From: JARIHD01 sp041743655
GTDB lineage: Bacteria > Patescibacteriota > Saccharimonadia > Saccharimonadales > UBA4665
Length of the DNA stretch: 64,000 nt
Assembly (NCBI GenBank): GCA_041743655.1
Contig: JBGTMJ010000004.1
Coordinates: 1 to 64,000 of the forward strand
Reading direction: 5' to 3'
Shown here: positions 10,348 to 17,957 of the stretch, piece by piece
How the letters are laid out: each line of letters starts with the position of its first letter
How positions within the stretch are numbered: the stretch's first letter is position 1
The notes under the pieces: model-generated
Told to the model about the DNA's origin: nothing
The model's input: the letters and a program-made list of their open reading frames with translations, nothing else
Databases searched by the model: none
Made by a program: the position numbers and the translations under genes

Positions 10348-10773
10348 ATGAGTTGTAGTATACAAGGCATTCTTGTCAATGGTTCTGAGGGCATAGTAAT
10401 CGATATAGAATGTCAGCTATCAAATGGCTTGCCAACGATAGTTATAGTGGGCTTAGGCAATAAGGCCATAGACGAAGCTAAAGAACGTATACGCAGTGCT
10501 TTTGCCAGCAACAAGCTTAAATTGCCGCGCCTTCGCATCACCATAAATCTAGCACCTGCTGATGTCCCTAAAGAAAGCAGCAGTTTCGACTTAGCGATTG
10601 CAGCATCAATCATGGTAGCCAGCGGCAAGGTTCAGCATTCGTTAGGAAAACAAGCTGCAGTTATCGGGGAAATTGGCCTTGATGGAGCCGTAAGACCAGT
10701 CCGTGGTATTATCGGTAAAATTGTCACTGGTAAAAAGCTAGGCATCAATACTTTTTCGCGCCTATATACTTGA
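10348..10773 (+). pseudogene. yifB: YifB/ComM Mg-chelatase-like ATPase, N-terminal part (interrupted by IS1595-family element)
   Basis: Residues 1-134 are the N-terminal ChlI-type domain of YifB/ComM (MSCSIQGILVNG, GLGNKAIDEAKERIRSA, NLAPADVPKESSSFDLAIA, GEIGLDGAVRPVRG). ComM is a branch-migration helicase helping homologous recombination of DNA taken up by transformation. The reading frame runs into the left inverted repeat at 10757 and stops at 10773 after five foreign residues. Joining 10348-10756 to 16070-17184 gives one open frame of 507 residues, the normal family length. A TACTAA box 6 nt before the ATG suggests a leaderless transcript. Unless the element excises, no full-length protein can form. 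Confidence 0.95.
10749..10756 (+). repeat. Left 8 bp target-site duplication
   Basis: TACTTTTT directly abuts the left inverted repeat and is identical to 16062-16069. Collapsing the two copies restores the yifB frame as Asn-Thr-Phe-Phe-Ile-Pro. Confidence 0.95.
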
Positions 10774-10782
10774 CAGACCCAA
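10757..10782 (+). repeat. Left terminal inverted repeat, with built-in transposase promoter
   Basis: The 26 bp match the reverse complement of 16036-16061 with one mismatch. The inner part contains TTGACA (10770-10775), and TAAACT (10793-10798) lies 17 bp further in, so the repeat supplies the -35 box for the transposase. Confidence 0.95.
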
Positions 10783-10804
10783 ACAGATTAGCTAAACTGT
10801 GAGT

Positions 10805-11812
10805 ATGAGTTTGTTAGCCTTCCAAAAACAATTCCCCGACGAAGCAACTTGCCTGACATTTTTGGAAGACCAACGCTGGGCCAATGGCCGCTACTGCCCA
10901 CACTGCGGCAGCCTAAAGTCCTACAAGTTCGCTGACGGCAAGCTATTCAAATGTGGCGACTGCCGCAAGAAGTTTACCGTCAAGGTCGGCACCATGTTTA
11001 GCGATAGCCATGTGCCGCTGCAAAAGTGGTTCTATGCCATCTACTTGAACACCTCACTCAAAAAGGGCATTTCCTCAATCCAACTTGCTAAGTACCTAGA
11101 CATTACCCAAAAGACCGCTTGGTTCATGTTGCAACGTATTCGCTACAGCGTCGAAAAATCAGGCCGTGGTGATTTGCTTGGCAACATCGTCGAAGCCGAC
11201 GAAACCTATGTTGGTGGCACAAGACACGACGGCAAGCGCGGACGCGGGGCAAGTGGCAAAACGCCGGTTGTTGGCATTGCCGAACGTAAAGGCGAAATCC
11301 GCATGGAAGTTACCGAGAACACCAAAGCCGTCACGCTCGATAAGATCATTACTGACCATGTAGCGCCTGGCTCCACCGTCATGACCGATGAGTACCGGCC
11401 TTACGGCCATGTCACTAGGCTTGGCTACAAACACCGCCGCGTCAACCACACCAACAAAGACTTTGTGATCGGCCAAAACCACACCAACACCATTGAGGGC
11501 GCATGGAGTCATTTGAAGTTGAGCATTCGCGCTATCTACATTGGCGTCAGTCCGAAGCATTTGCAGAAATACTGTGCGGAATACGAATATCGCTACAATA
11601 CCCGCGAACTAAAGGACGATGAGCGCTTTGATAAATGGTTTGGGTTTGTGAATGGTGCAAATCTTACTTACCGTAAATTGATTGGCATACAGCATATGAT
11701 ATTGGCTCCGGTAGGCGTCGCTCCAGCGCCAAAACCCAAGAGAATGAAGAAAGAGCGCCCAGCTGAACCGCGTAAGTTCCGGGGTCTACCCGATGACGAC
11801 ACCCTAAACTAG
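10805..11812 (+). CDS. IS1595-family (ISXO2-like) transposase
   Basis: 335 residues from ATG 10805 (GTG 10799 is also in frame). An N-terminal zinc ribbon (Cys31, Cys34, Cys50, Cys53 in CPHC and CGDC) is followed by the ISXO2-like DDE catalytic domain: Asp132 in EADETYVGG, Asp195 in MTDEYRPYGH and Glu231 in NTIEGAWSHLK. All key residues are present, so the enzyme looks functional. The promoter (TTGACA inside the inverted repeat, 17 bp, TAAACT at 10793-10798) puts transcription start at about the ATG, implying a leaderless message. The C-terminal 30 residues are a Lys/Pro-rich tail. Confidence 0.95.
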   Translation: MSLLAFQKQFPDEATCLTFLEDQRWANGRYCPHCGSLKSYKFADGKLFKCGDCRKKFTVKVGTMFSDSHVPLQKWFYAIYLNTSLKKGISSIQLAKYLDITQKTAWFMLQRIRYSVEKSGRGDLLGNIVEADETYVGGTRHDGKRGRGASGKTPVVGIAERKGEIRMEVTENTKAVTLDKIITDHVAPGSTVMTDEYRPYGHVTRLGYKHRRVNHTNKDFVIGQNHTNTIEGAWSHLKLSIRAIYIGVSPKHLQKYCAEYEYRYNTRELKDDERFDKWFGFVNGANLTYRKLIGIQHMILAPVGVAPAPKPKRMKKERPAEPRKFRGLPDDDTLN

Positions 11813-12036
11813 ACTCGCTATTTTGCCCTAATCGGCTAGGGTAAATATTGCCTTTATCTGATCTGTCGATGTAGAATAATCGTGTCACCTACCCTTACAA
11901 GTATACGGGTAGGAGGGTTTGGCAAAACTAAGTACACGCCAGAATAACAAGAATAAACCATACCTAAAAACAATCAGAGAGAAACAAAGAAAAAACTAAC
12001 TCTAAAAATCACTAAGCCAATCTACTTATACATACA

Positions 12037-12906
12037 ATGCAGCTACCTAAAATAACCAAGAAGCAACAAGAGATACTAAAGCTGCTCTATCGCTATAGGT
12101 TCTTAAATCGTATTCAGATACAAGCACTGATGAGACACAAGGACTACAAGACAATAAACCTGTGGCTCAAAGACCTACGCGAGAAAGAGTATGTCACCTG
12201 GATATATTCAACGCACTTCGCAGAGAAGACCAAGCCAGCAGTTTACTACCTTGGTCTCAATAGCATCCGGCACCTAAAGCAGCTAACTAGCACCGACGAA
12301 AATGGCAACGAGCAACCGATCTATCCACTAGAAGAACTACGCAAGCGCTACCGCGAGTCGTCTCGAAGCCAGACTTATATTGATCACTGTGTGCTGCTGG
12401 CGGATTGCTGCATTACTCTACTCAACCAACGCACTAAAACAACTGGCTATTATTACCAGACCGAAGCAGATTACTTATTGGAGAGCAGTTACTACCATTT
12501 CATTTTCGACAGTGAGCTTATGCGTCCTCATCTGTGCTTCTGCAGAGATAAGTATGACAAAAACGGCAAAGAGGAAGCAACGCTCGAAAGCTACTTGCTC
12601 GAAGTATTTGACTCGACACTTCCACGGTACCGCATGAAGAAGCGCCTCGGTGATTGCGTGAAGTATTTGGATGACGAAGATTATGAGTGGAAAGAACAAA
12701 CGGATACCGAAAAGCTACCAATCTTGTTATTTGTGTGTCCGCGTACCAGCGACCTTATTTATGCCAAGCGCAGAACCAGAAAACTTATTGCTGACGCTTG
12801 GGAGTATAAGGATGATGACGAGGAGCGGCCACGGGTACGGTTTACGACGGTGGATAAGCTGAAACAGTCGAACGTGTTAGCGAAAGAGATATGGGAGCAA
12901 GCATAA
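12037..12906 (+). CDS. Replication-relaxation-like protein (Replic_Relax family), transposon cargo
   Basis: 289 residues. The N-terminus is a winged helix (KITKKQQEILKLLYRYRFLN, RIQIQALMRHKDYKTINLWL, YYLGLNSIRHLKQL), followed by RSQTYIDHCVLLADCCITLL and a mixed alpha/beta domain. This is the layout of the replication-relaxation family found mostly on plasmids and integrative elements of Actinobacteria and CPR, where it is linked to replication or mobilisation. Assignment rests on pattern only. It is preceded by 224 bp without a gene that holds a CTACCC/GGGTAG hairpin near 11887-11911. Its presence suggests the cargo came from a plasmid. Confidence 0.7.
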   Translation: MQLPKITKKQQEILKLLYRYRFLNRIQIQALMRHKDYKTINLWLKDLREKEYVTWIYSTHFAEKTKPAVYYLGLNSIRHLKQLTSTDENGNEQPIYPLEELRKRYRESSRSQTYIDHCVLLADCCITLLNQRTKTTGYYYQTEADYLLESSYYHFIFDSELMRPHLCFCRDKYDKNGKEEATLESYLLEVFDSTLPRYRMKKRLGDCVKYLDDEDYEWKEQTDTEKLPILLFVCPRTSDLIYAKRRTRKLIADAWEYKDDDEERPRVRFTTVDKLKQSNVLAKEIWEQA

Positions 12907-13007
12907 GCCATTACAGAACTTTCGTTTGTACTCAAACGGAAGTCGCCTGTTTGCCGTAGGCAAATAGGTTTGAGCTTTAACGGCACAATTCTGGTATCAT
13001 AAGCATA

Positions 13008-13634
13008 ATGAAAACCGCAACTCAGGCTCAAAAGAAAAGCCACTGGCTGCGTTGGTTGCTAGTCGCAGTCGGCGTTGTAATATTGCTCGTAATCTCTGTC
13101 GCAGGATACGCGACTTACCGATTCGCCCACGATCTCGCCACAACCAAGCTAGAAGACGCTGCGGATGAAGTACCCGCTTGCGGCGCGACCGCTATGCAGA
13201 TCGCGCTCGGATCGCCTTACCGTGGCGTGGGTAATCCGGTTGCTTACTTTACGACCGACGGCAGCGACGTATATATTAGCGCCCGTCACTTTGAGCATGG
13301 CGGTTACTTTGACCCTAAAACTGGCGTTACCGGCATCTGGATTGGTGACGTAGCCACTCCGCCCACCTACAGCGAGCAAACAGGCCAAGTAGCGAATGCG
13401 AAAGCTGAACTAACGGTGCAAGAAGGCAAACACAAGAGGGCGCAGCTACCCGCCGGACGCTACTGGCTATGGACCTCCACCGGCGGGGACATTGTAGCTG
13501 CAAGTTGCGGAAAGATTGAAGGCCAGCAACCGAATGGCGAAGCTGCATCTGTCCTGCAGAACGTCTACCACGGTGGTGCTTGTGATGACCAAGCTTACTA
13601 CGCTAAGCACGAAAGAGAGTGTGCGGTACAATGA
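13008..13634 (+). CDS. Membrane-anchored extracytoplasmic protein, transposon cargo
   Basis: 208 residues. A basic N-terminus (KTATQAQKKSHW) is followed by one membrane segment (about 17-38) and an exported domain of about 165 residues with four or more cysteines (ACGAT, AASCGKI, GGACDDQ, ERECAVQ), possibly disulphide-bonded. Repeated Gly/Thr/Asp-rich beta-like segments are visible (SDVYISARHFEHGGYFDPKT, RYWLWTSTGGD). It overlaps the next gene by 4 bp (ATGA), so the two are probably co-translated. TATCAT sits 7 nt before the ATG. No family recognised. Confidence 0.7.
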   Translation: MKTATQAQKKSHWLRWLLVAVGVVILLVISVAGYATYRFAHDLATTKLEDAADEVPACGATAMQIALGSPYRGVGNPVAYFTTDGSDVYISARHFEHGGYFDPKTGVTGIWIGDVATPPTYSEQTGQVANAKAELTVQEGKHKRAQLPAGRYWLWTSTGGDIVAASCGKIEGQQPNGEAASVLQNVYHGGACDDQAYYAKHERECAVQ

Positions 13635-13996
13635 GCCAAGAAAGAATCAAGCATTATGCTAGGCGTATTGCGATTAGCATAGCGGTCGGAGTAGTGCTTA
13701 CCTTTGGGATTGGTTTAGCAGAGGTCGCCCTATTGAAGGGAACATTCAATCCGCGCGGCGGGCAATGCGCCACTGATCCACTTTGCGACCCGTCACCTTA
13801 TCTCAATATTGGCCTTCCGTGGACATATGGCAATTACTCTGATGCCGATGGCTCAACTACCATACTTAACTCGCAAGATGATGAGCTTACTGGACGCTAC
13901 TACCGAGGGTTTATAGCAGACACCATCTTGTATGCATTATTTGCGTTTGCGCTTCTGGCTATACTTGCGCGAATTCGCAAAAAAAGCTTGAGATAA
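13631..13996 (+). CDS. Two-segment membrane protein, transposon cargo
   Basis: 121 residues, starting at the ATG that overlaps the upstream stop as ATGA. Two hydrophobic helices (about 10-32 and 93-114) flank an outside loop of about 60 residues with a CATDPLCDP cysteine pair. It probably forms a complex with the upstream anchored protein. The pair could be a surface, immunity or entry-exclusion module, but nothing in the sequence decides this. Confidence 0.65.
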   Translation: MSQERIKHYARRIAISIAVGVVLTFGIGLAEVALLKGTFNPRGGQCATDPLCDPSPYLNIGLPWTYGNYSDADGSTTILNSQDDELTGRYYRGFIADTILYALFAFALLAILARIRKKSLR

Positions 13997-14047
13997 AACA
14001 AGTCAGTTGGACTTATAACCCCGCGACGCTCAGATATCCGATAGTAC

Positions 14048-14503
14048 TCATCCGTAAATCACTACCAGTCCATTCCTCGGCAGCCAACTCGTCAGCATGT
14101 GCAGTTTCTCACGCTCAAAGGCATAGGTAACGTATACTGTCGGGCAAACCGGCGGTAGCTTTATAAAATCGTCAGCCCCCGCAAAGGTAACATCCGCTTC
14201 CAGTAGGTCGCCCAGTGACTTAGCCGAAAAGGTCATGGCCCGCATATGCGACAGAATATGTATAAGCTCAAGTATGCGTGGCGTATTAAGGCTGCTCGCT
14301 TGCTCATTTAAGCCTTGCCGGTATATTCGCATCCATTGCTTACGGGTAGCAGATAATAGCTCTTTCGGCTTGTCGGTCACAACAGCAATCTTGCCACATA
14401 ACGAACGAGCGTACATATGATGCGCTAAATCCCACGACAGCGAGCCATGACCGTTCAATGAGCGCCGCTCAACGCAAAGTCCGTCCATCCGGCACCTCAC
14501 CAT
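14048..14503 (-). CDS. Hypothetical protein, transposon cargo (possibly the second half of a frameshifted gene)
   Basis: 151 residues from ATG 14503. Visible stretches are SLSWDLAHHMYARSLCGKIA, VTDKPKELLSATRKQWMRIY, PRILELIHILSHMRAMTFSA and a hydrophobic C-terminus. It overlaps the end of the upstream ORF by 35 bp in the +1 frame, so either the two are coupled or one protein has been split by a frameshift. The frame extends upstream to 14656, but that part is read in the true frame by the neighbour. No family recognised. Confidence 0.45.
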   Translation of the reverse strand: MVRCRMDGLCVERRSLNGHGSLSWDLAHHMYARSLCGKIAVVTDKPKELLSATRKQWMRIYRQGLNEQASSLNTPRILELIHILSHMRAMTFSAKSLGDLLEADVTFAGADDFIKLPPVCPTVYVTYAFEREKLHMLTSWLPRNGLVVIYG

Positions 14504-14738
14504 ATTCAAGCGCAAATTGACTATGTGTTCGCTTTGCTCGCTCCGCCACCATGAAGTCAGCCCAACCCGCAATAAACTGGTGGGGATTCCAGAAATGGCC
14601 GTTGCAGGCGAAGCGTTGCTTGTTAGCGGCATCCAGCAGTCCGGCCACTGCCTCATCGGGCGCTACCTGTCTGTTACAGATCACACAAGGTAGCTGTTGT
14701 GGTATCGGTTTGTCGTCTAGTAGCTGAATAATCGCCAA
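14469..14738 (-). CDS. Small zinc-finger-like protein, transposon cargo
   Basis: 89 residues from TTG 14738, chosen because GGAGGAG lies at correct distance. The N-terminus has CVICNRQVAPDEA and further on FACNGHFWNPHQFIAGW. A CxxC pair plus a later Cys/His pair suggests a small zinc-binding fold. It is divergent from the XRE regulator, and the spacer carries an inverted repeat. Function unknown; it may be the N-terminal half of one protein with the overlapping ORF at 14048-14503. Confidence 0.5.
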   Translation of the reverse strand: MAIIQLLDDKPIPQQLPCVICNRQVAPDEAVAGLLDAANKQRFACNGHFWNPHQFIAGWADFMVAERAKRTHSQFALEYGEVPDGRTLR

Positions 14739-14754
14739 TTTCTCCTCCTAGAGT

Positions 14755-14806
14755 GATGACAGTAGCTAACATTATGCTAGTTATTGACTGTAGAGCTATT
14801 GTCATC
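14755..14806. promoter_or_regulatory. Inverted repeat between divergent cargo genes, candidate XRE operator
   Basis: GATGACAGTAGCT (14755-14767) and AGCTATTGTCATC (14794-14806) are inverted 13 bp arms with one mismatch and centres about 39 bp apart. They sit between a minus-strand gene (starts 14738) and the XRE regulator (starts 14829). This is the usual place for a self-regulating phage-type repressor operator. Inference from position and symmetry. Confidence 0.5.
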
Positions 14807-14828
14807 ATTTGTCTAGTCTTTAAGTAAT

Positions 14829-15044
14829 ATGACAAGCAATATACGAGTAGCATTCGGTAAAAGAATTAGGCAAGTACGACTAGCAAAGGGCTTTACGCAA
14901 GAAAGCCTGGCCGATACAGTCGGTTTGCACCGAACCTACATCGGCAATATCGAACGTGGCGAAGAAAGCGTGTCGGTAGATAATGCCGCGAAAATTGCTA
15001 AGGCGCTCAAAGTTAGCTTGTCGGAGCTGTTTAAGGGTCTTTAG
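14829..15044 (+). CDS. XRE-family helix-turn-helix regulator, transposon cargo
   Basis: 71 residues forming a single HTH domain: RIRQVRLAKGFTQESLADTV, then GLHRTYIGNIERGEESVSVD and AAKIAKALKVSLSELFKGL. This is the compact Cro/C-protein-like form with no second domain. It is 90 bp from a divergent gene across an inverted repeat that could be its operator, and it lies just before a GIY-YIG protein, an arrangement like controller proteins of restriction systems. It most likely regulates cargo gene expression. Confidence 0.85.
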   Translation: MTSNIRVAFGKRIRQVRLAKGFTQESLADTVGLHRTYIGNIERGEESVSVDNAAKIAKALKVSLSELFKGL

Positions 15045-15106
15045 TCCGGCGCGGCATTCGGCAGTTTACAACGACACCAGTAGCTAATCTGATATTATGG
15101 TGTCAT

Positions 15107-15835
15107 ATGCAAAAAGAGGATATTCTAGCCGAGATTCGACGGACGGCTCAAGAAAATGCGGGCAAGCCACTTGGTTGGCGACAGTTTGAGTATAATACGG
15201 GCATAAAGCCTTACGAATGGACAAAGTACTGGGCGCGATTTGGTGATGCCCAAAAAGAAGCAGGCTTTGTGCCGAACGTCCTTAATGTCGCTTACGATGA
15301 AGCCTACCTACTAGACAGTCTGGCTCAGCTTACCCGTGAACTCGGTAGATTTCCCTCCCAGGCAGAAATACGCCATAAGTCGTTCAATGACGCCAGCTAT
15401 CCTAACCAGAGTACTTTCAGACGTTTAGGGAACAAACGCCAGACCATAACTAAACTACTAGCTTACTGTTCAGGCAAGACCGCATATGATGACATTGTTG
15501 AAACACTAAAGTCCATCCCAAGCGTAGAAGCTGCGAGTAGCGACCTCCCAACAGAGCTAGAAAATGCCAGTGAGCAGCTTGGCGAGGTCTACTTATTCAA
15601 ATCAGGACGCCACTATAAAATCGGCATGACCAAAGACACCGTGCGCCGAGGGAATGAGCTTAGAATACAGCTACCCGAAAGAATGGATTTAATCCATTCC
15701 ATAAAAACGGACGACCCAAACGGTATCGAGGCATACTGGCATAGACGTTTCGCGGACAAGCGCATGAATGGCGAATGGTTTGATTTGAGTTCGGCAGACA
15801 TAAGAGCATTTAAGCGGTGGCGCAAGATAGTTTAA
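15107..15835 (+). CDS. GIY-YIG (T5orf172/MUG113-type) nuclease-like protein, transposon cargo
   Basis: 242 residues in two parts. Residues 1-135 hold two repeats like the homing-endonuclease-associated HNH-repeat (ILAEIRRTAQENAGKPLGWR with the GIKPYEW region; LLDSLAQLTRELGRFPSQAE). Residues 160-242 are a GIY-YIG-like domain of the T5orf172/MUG113 type: GEVYLFKSGRHYKIGMTKD, RRGNELRIQLP, GIEAYWHRRFADKRMNGEWF and DLSSADIRAFKRW. The V-Y-L-F replaces the usual GxIY, as is common in this subgroup. It may be a site-specific nuclease involved in element mobility or defence. Activity cannot be judged from sequence. Confidence 0.75.
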   Translation: MQKEDILAEIRRTAQENAGKPLGWRQFEYNTGIKPYEWTKYWARFGDAQKEAGFVPNVLNVAYDEAYLLDSLAQLTRELGRFPSQAEIRHKSFNDASYPNQSTFRRLGNKRQTITKLLAYCSGKTAYDDIVETLKSIPSVEAASSDLPTELENASEQLGEVYLFKSGRHYKIGMTKDTVRRGNELRIQLPERMDLIHSIKTDDPNGIEAYWHRRFADKRMNGEWFDLSSADIRAFKRWRKIV

Positions 15836-15849
15836 GCAGGAGGCAATTT

Positions 15850-16008
15850 ATGGCACAGGATAAAGCGCAGAAGAAGCCCAAGAAGACCGAAGACGGTAAA
15901 GATTTAGCAAAAGATAAGAACTTTACGGAAGCCGTTAAAATAATGGCAAACACTCAGCCAATTAGTAACGAAGAAATTGTTAAGCGCAAGAAGAAGCGTA
16001 AAGATTAA
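15850..16008 (+). CDS. Small lysine-rich basic protein, transposon cargo
   Basis: 52 residues, about one third Lys/Arg (QDKAQKKPKKTEDGKDLAKD; IVKRKKKRKD at the end). The start at 15850 is chosen because AGGAGG lies 7 nt upstream. It begins 14 bp after the GIY-YIG gene stop, so the two are likely co-expressed. It may bind nucleic acid. It ends 27 bp before the right inverted repeat. No family recognised. Confidence 0.5.
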   Translation: MAQDKAQKKPKKTEDGKDLAKDKNFTEAVKIMANTQPISNEEIVKRKKKRKD

Positions 16009-16035
16009 AACAGCTCGACCAACCAGTTTTGATGA

Positions 16036-16061
16036 TTGGGTCTGTCAAATATATAGGCGCG
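16036..16061 (-). repeat. Right terminal inverted repeat
   Basis: Reverse complement of the left end with a single mismatch (the left has C where this copy has T, in TATATACTTG against TATATATTTG). It is followed at once by the TACTTTTT duplication at 16062-16069. Confidence 0.95.
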
Positions 16062-17184
16062 TACTTTTTTTATACCTGCTGGCAACCTTAGTCAAGCTAG
16101 GCTAATACCCAGCATTAGCCTATACCCACTGAACAACATCAAAGATTTACACCTCTACTTCACTGGGACAGGCCCTATAACCAAGTATGAGACCAAGGAA
16201 ACTACACACCCAGACAATAAAATGCGTGTCGGGTCGTCAGCCCTATCGAGCATTGCCGGCCAAGAACAAGCAAAGCGAGCCTTGGAGATAGCGGCTGCAG
16301 GCGGACATAACATACTCTTAAGTGGGCCACCAGGCACAGGCAAAAGTATGCTTGCCAAAGCGCTGGTACATTTGCTCCCTCCTTTAAGCCATCAGGAAAT
16401 TCTGGAAGTAACGCAGCTGCATAGTTTAGCCAGTAGTTCATACGACAAACTCATCACCGAGAGACCCTTCCGATCTCCTCACCATAGCTCGAGCCATATA
16501 TCAATAGTTGGCGGAGGCAGCAATGCCCTTCCGGGAGAGATAACCCTTAGTCATAGGGGTGTCCTCTTTCTAGATGAGATACCTGAATTTAATCGAGTAA
16601 TTCTTGAGGCATTGCGTCAACCCTTGGAGGATAATTATATAACCATAGCCCGGGCGAAGAATACTGTTGAATATCCGGCTAATTTTATACTGGTGGCTAC
16701 AACAAATCTGTGCCCTTGCGGTTTCTATGGATCTACAAGGCAGTGTCAGTGTTCTCCGTATCAAATTGCCCATTATCAACGCAAACTGTCCGGGCCAATC
16801 TTAGACCGTATAGATATATTCGTAGACGTGCAGGCAGTTGAGCATGCAAAACTTCTCCAAACAACTAATGACAATCAAGAGGATAAGAAAGCTCAGAAAC
16901 GCATCGCAGCTTCCAGGCACTGGCAGCAACAGAGATTATCATCGTATGAGCGTGTTAATAGTGATATGACTAATGAGGATATAAAGCGGCACGCCACAAT
17001 CAGTAATCAGGCAAAAGTATTTCTAAACCAGGCAGCCGAAAGACTGGAGATTTCTGGCCGAGGTTATATGCGTGTTATTAAAGTAGCAAGGACTATTGCC
17101 GACCTTGAGAGCAGTACCCGGATATTGCCAGAGCACATAGCTGAAGCATTACAGTACCGCACACTACATAATATCTCACAATAG
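16062..17184 (+). pseudogene. yifB: YifB/ComM, C-terminal part (ATPase domain, after the element)
   Basis: The yifB frame resumes at the right target duplication (16062-16069) and reads FFIPAGNLSQARLIPSISLY, then GQEQAKRALEIAAAGGHNIL, Walker A SGPPGTGKS, GEITLSHRGVLFLDEIPEF (Walker B) and CPCGFYGSTRQCQCSPYQI, the cysteine cluster typical of ComM. The AAA+ and C-terminal domains are intact. An ATG at 16222 (MRVGSSALSSIAGQEQ) could yield a truncated 320-residue ATPase, but I see no strong promoter or ribosome site for it. Frame and length fit re-formation of a 507-residue protein by exact excision. Confidence 0.95.
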
Positions 17185-17197
17185 CGCGGAGACTGGC

Positions 17198-17226
17198 TTG
17201 ACCCCTGTTGAGCGATCTGTTACAAT
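17198..17226 (+). promoter_or_regulatory. Promoter of the infC-rpmI-rplT operon
   Basis: TTGACC (17198-17203), 17 bp, TACAAT (17221-17226). The start site near 17233 gives a leader of about 23 nt with the strong ribosome site AAAGGAGG (17244-17251). Confidence 0.8.
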
Positions 17227-17255
17227 GTGAGCACTAACAATATAAAGGAGGCACT

Positions 17256-17783
17256 ATCAGCAAGTACACCCGCCTGAATCAAGACATTCGGGCACCTCAA
17301 CTTCGCGTGATTGACCAAGACGGGAAACAACTTGGCGTGCTATCTCGAACTGAGGCTCTGCAGGCTGCAGAAGCGCAAGGGTTAGACCTTGTGGAGATAT
17401 CACCCGAAGCAAACCCACCAGTCGTAAAGATAATAGACTGGGGCAAATACAATTACCAACGTACCAAGCAGTTACAAAAGAATAAGCGTAACTCCAAGGT
17501 ATTCGAGGTCAAGCAAATGCGATTCGGGCTAAAGATAAGTGAGCATGACCTGGGTGTCAAACTCAAGAAAGTCACTGACTTTTTGGAAACAGGCCATAAA
17601 GTTAAGCTTACGATCTTCTACAGGGGAAGAGAGCTTGCTCATAAAGAGTTGGGGTTCAAACTTGCCGATAAGGTTATAGGCGACTTTGGTGAAAAAATTG
17701 TTGTCGATCAGACACCACAATTCGCCGGTAAACAGCTTAATTTTGTGATAAGGAGCAGTCATGCCAAAGTTAAAAACGCATAG
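17256..17783 (+). CDS. infC: Translation initiation factor IF-3, probable ATC start
   Basis: IF-3 binds the 30S subunit and proofreads the start codon. The coding frame with full N-terminal similarity begins SKYTRLNQDIRAPQLRVID, and the only start fitting the ribosome site AAAGGAGG (17244-17251) is ATC at 17256. Non-ATG starts are the hallmark of infC and allow autoregulation by IF-3 discrimination against them. The later GTG at 17307 would remove conserved N-terminal residues. With ATC the product is 175 residues, the family norm. Motifs: DLVEISPEANPPVVKIIDWG, then KEVKQMRF-like FEVKQMRFGLKISEHD. The 3' end overlaps rpmI by 23 bp. Confidence 0.9.
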   Translation: MSKYTRLNQDIRAPQLRVIDQDGKQLGVLSRTEALQAAEAQGLDLVEISPEANPPVVKIIDWGKYNYQRTKQLQKNKRNSKVFEVKQMRFGLKISEHDLGVKLKKVTDFLETGHKVKLTIFYRGRELAHKELGFKLADKVIGDFGEKIVVDQTPQFAGKQLNFVIRSSHAKVKNA

Positions 17784-17955
17784 CGGTACTAAGGACCGGG
17801 TCCGAATAACCAGGAATGGCAAAGTAAGAATCAGTCATTCCCATCGCAACCATTTTCTGCAAAAGAAGAGCGGTGCTCGCAAGCGTAAGCTTGCAGGTTT
17901 GGAAACCATGGTTGGAAGTAATAGTAAAACAATTAAGCTCATGATTGGAGCGTAA
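17761..17955 (+). CDS. rpmI: 50S ribosomal protein L35
   Basis: 64 residues, basic (MPKLKTHSGTKDRVRITRNG, SHSHRNHFLQKKSGARKRKL). It matches the L35 pattern KxKTHxGxxKR. It lies in the conserved infC-rpmI-rplT order, overlapping infC by 23 bp and separated from rplT by 2 bp. It is slightly divergent at the start, where Ser-Gly replaces the usual Ala-Lys of KTxxAxKKRF. Confidence 0.95.
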   Translation: MPKLKTHSGTKDRVRITRNGKVRISHSHRNHFLQKKSGARKRKLAGLETMVGSNSKTIKLMIGA

Positions 17956-17957
17956 AA

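Larger units (their letters stand above)
10757..16061. mobile_element. IS1595-family transposon of 5305 bp carrying cargo genes
   Basis: Terminal inverted repeats of 26 bp with one mismatch bound the element (left 10757-10782, starting CGCGCCTATATACTTGACAG; right 16036-16061). Identical 8 bp target duplications TACTTTTT flank it (10749-10756 and 16062-16069), and 8 bp is the size typical of IS1595. It holds an ISXO2-like DDE transposase next to the left end and about 4.2 kb of cargo: a replication-relaxation-like protein, two membrane proteins, two minus-strand ORFs, an XRE regulator, a GIY-YIG protein and a Lys-rich peptide. It interrupts yifB. Clean ends and identical duplications imply recent insertion. 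Confidence 0.95.
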
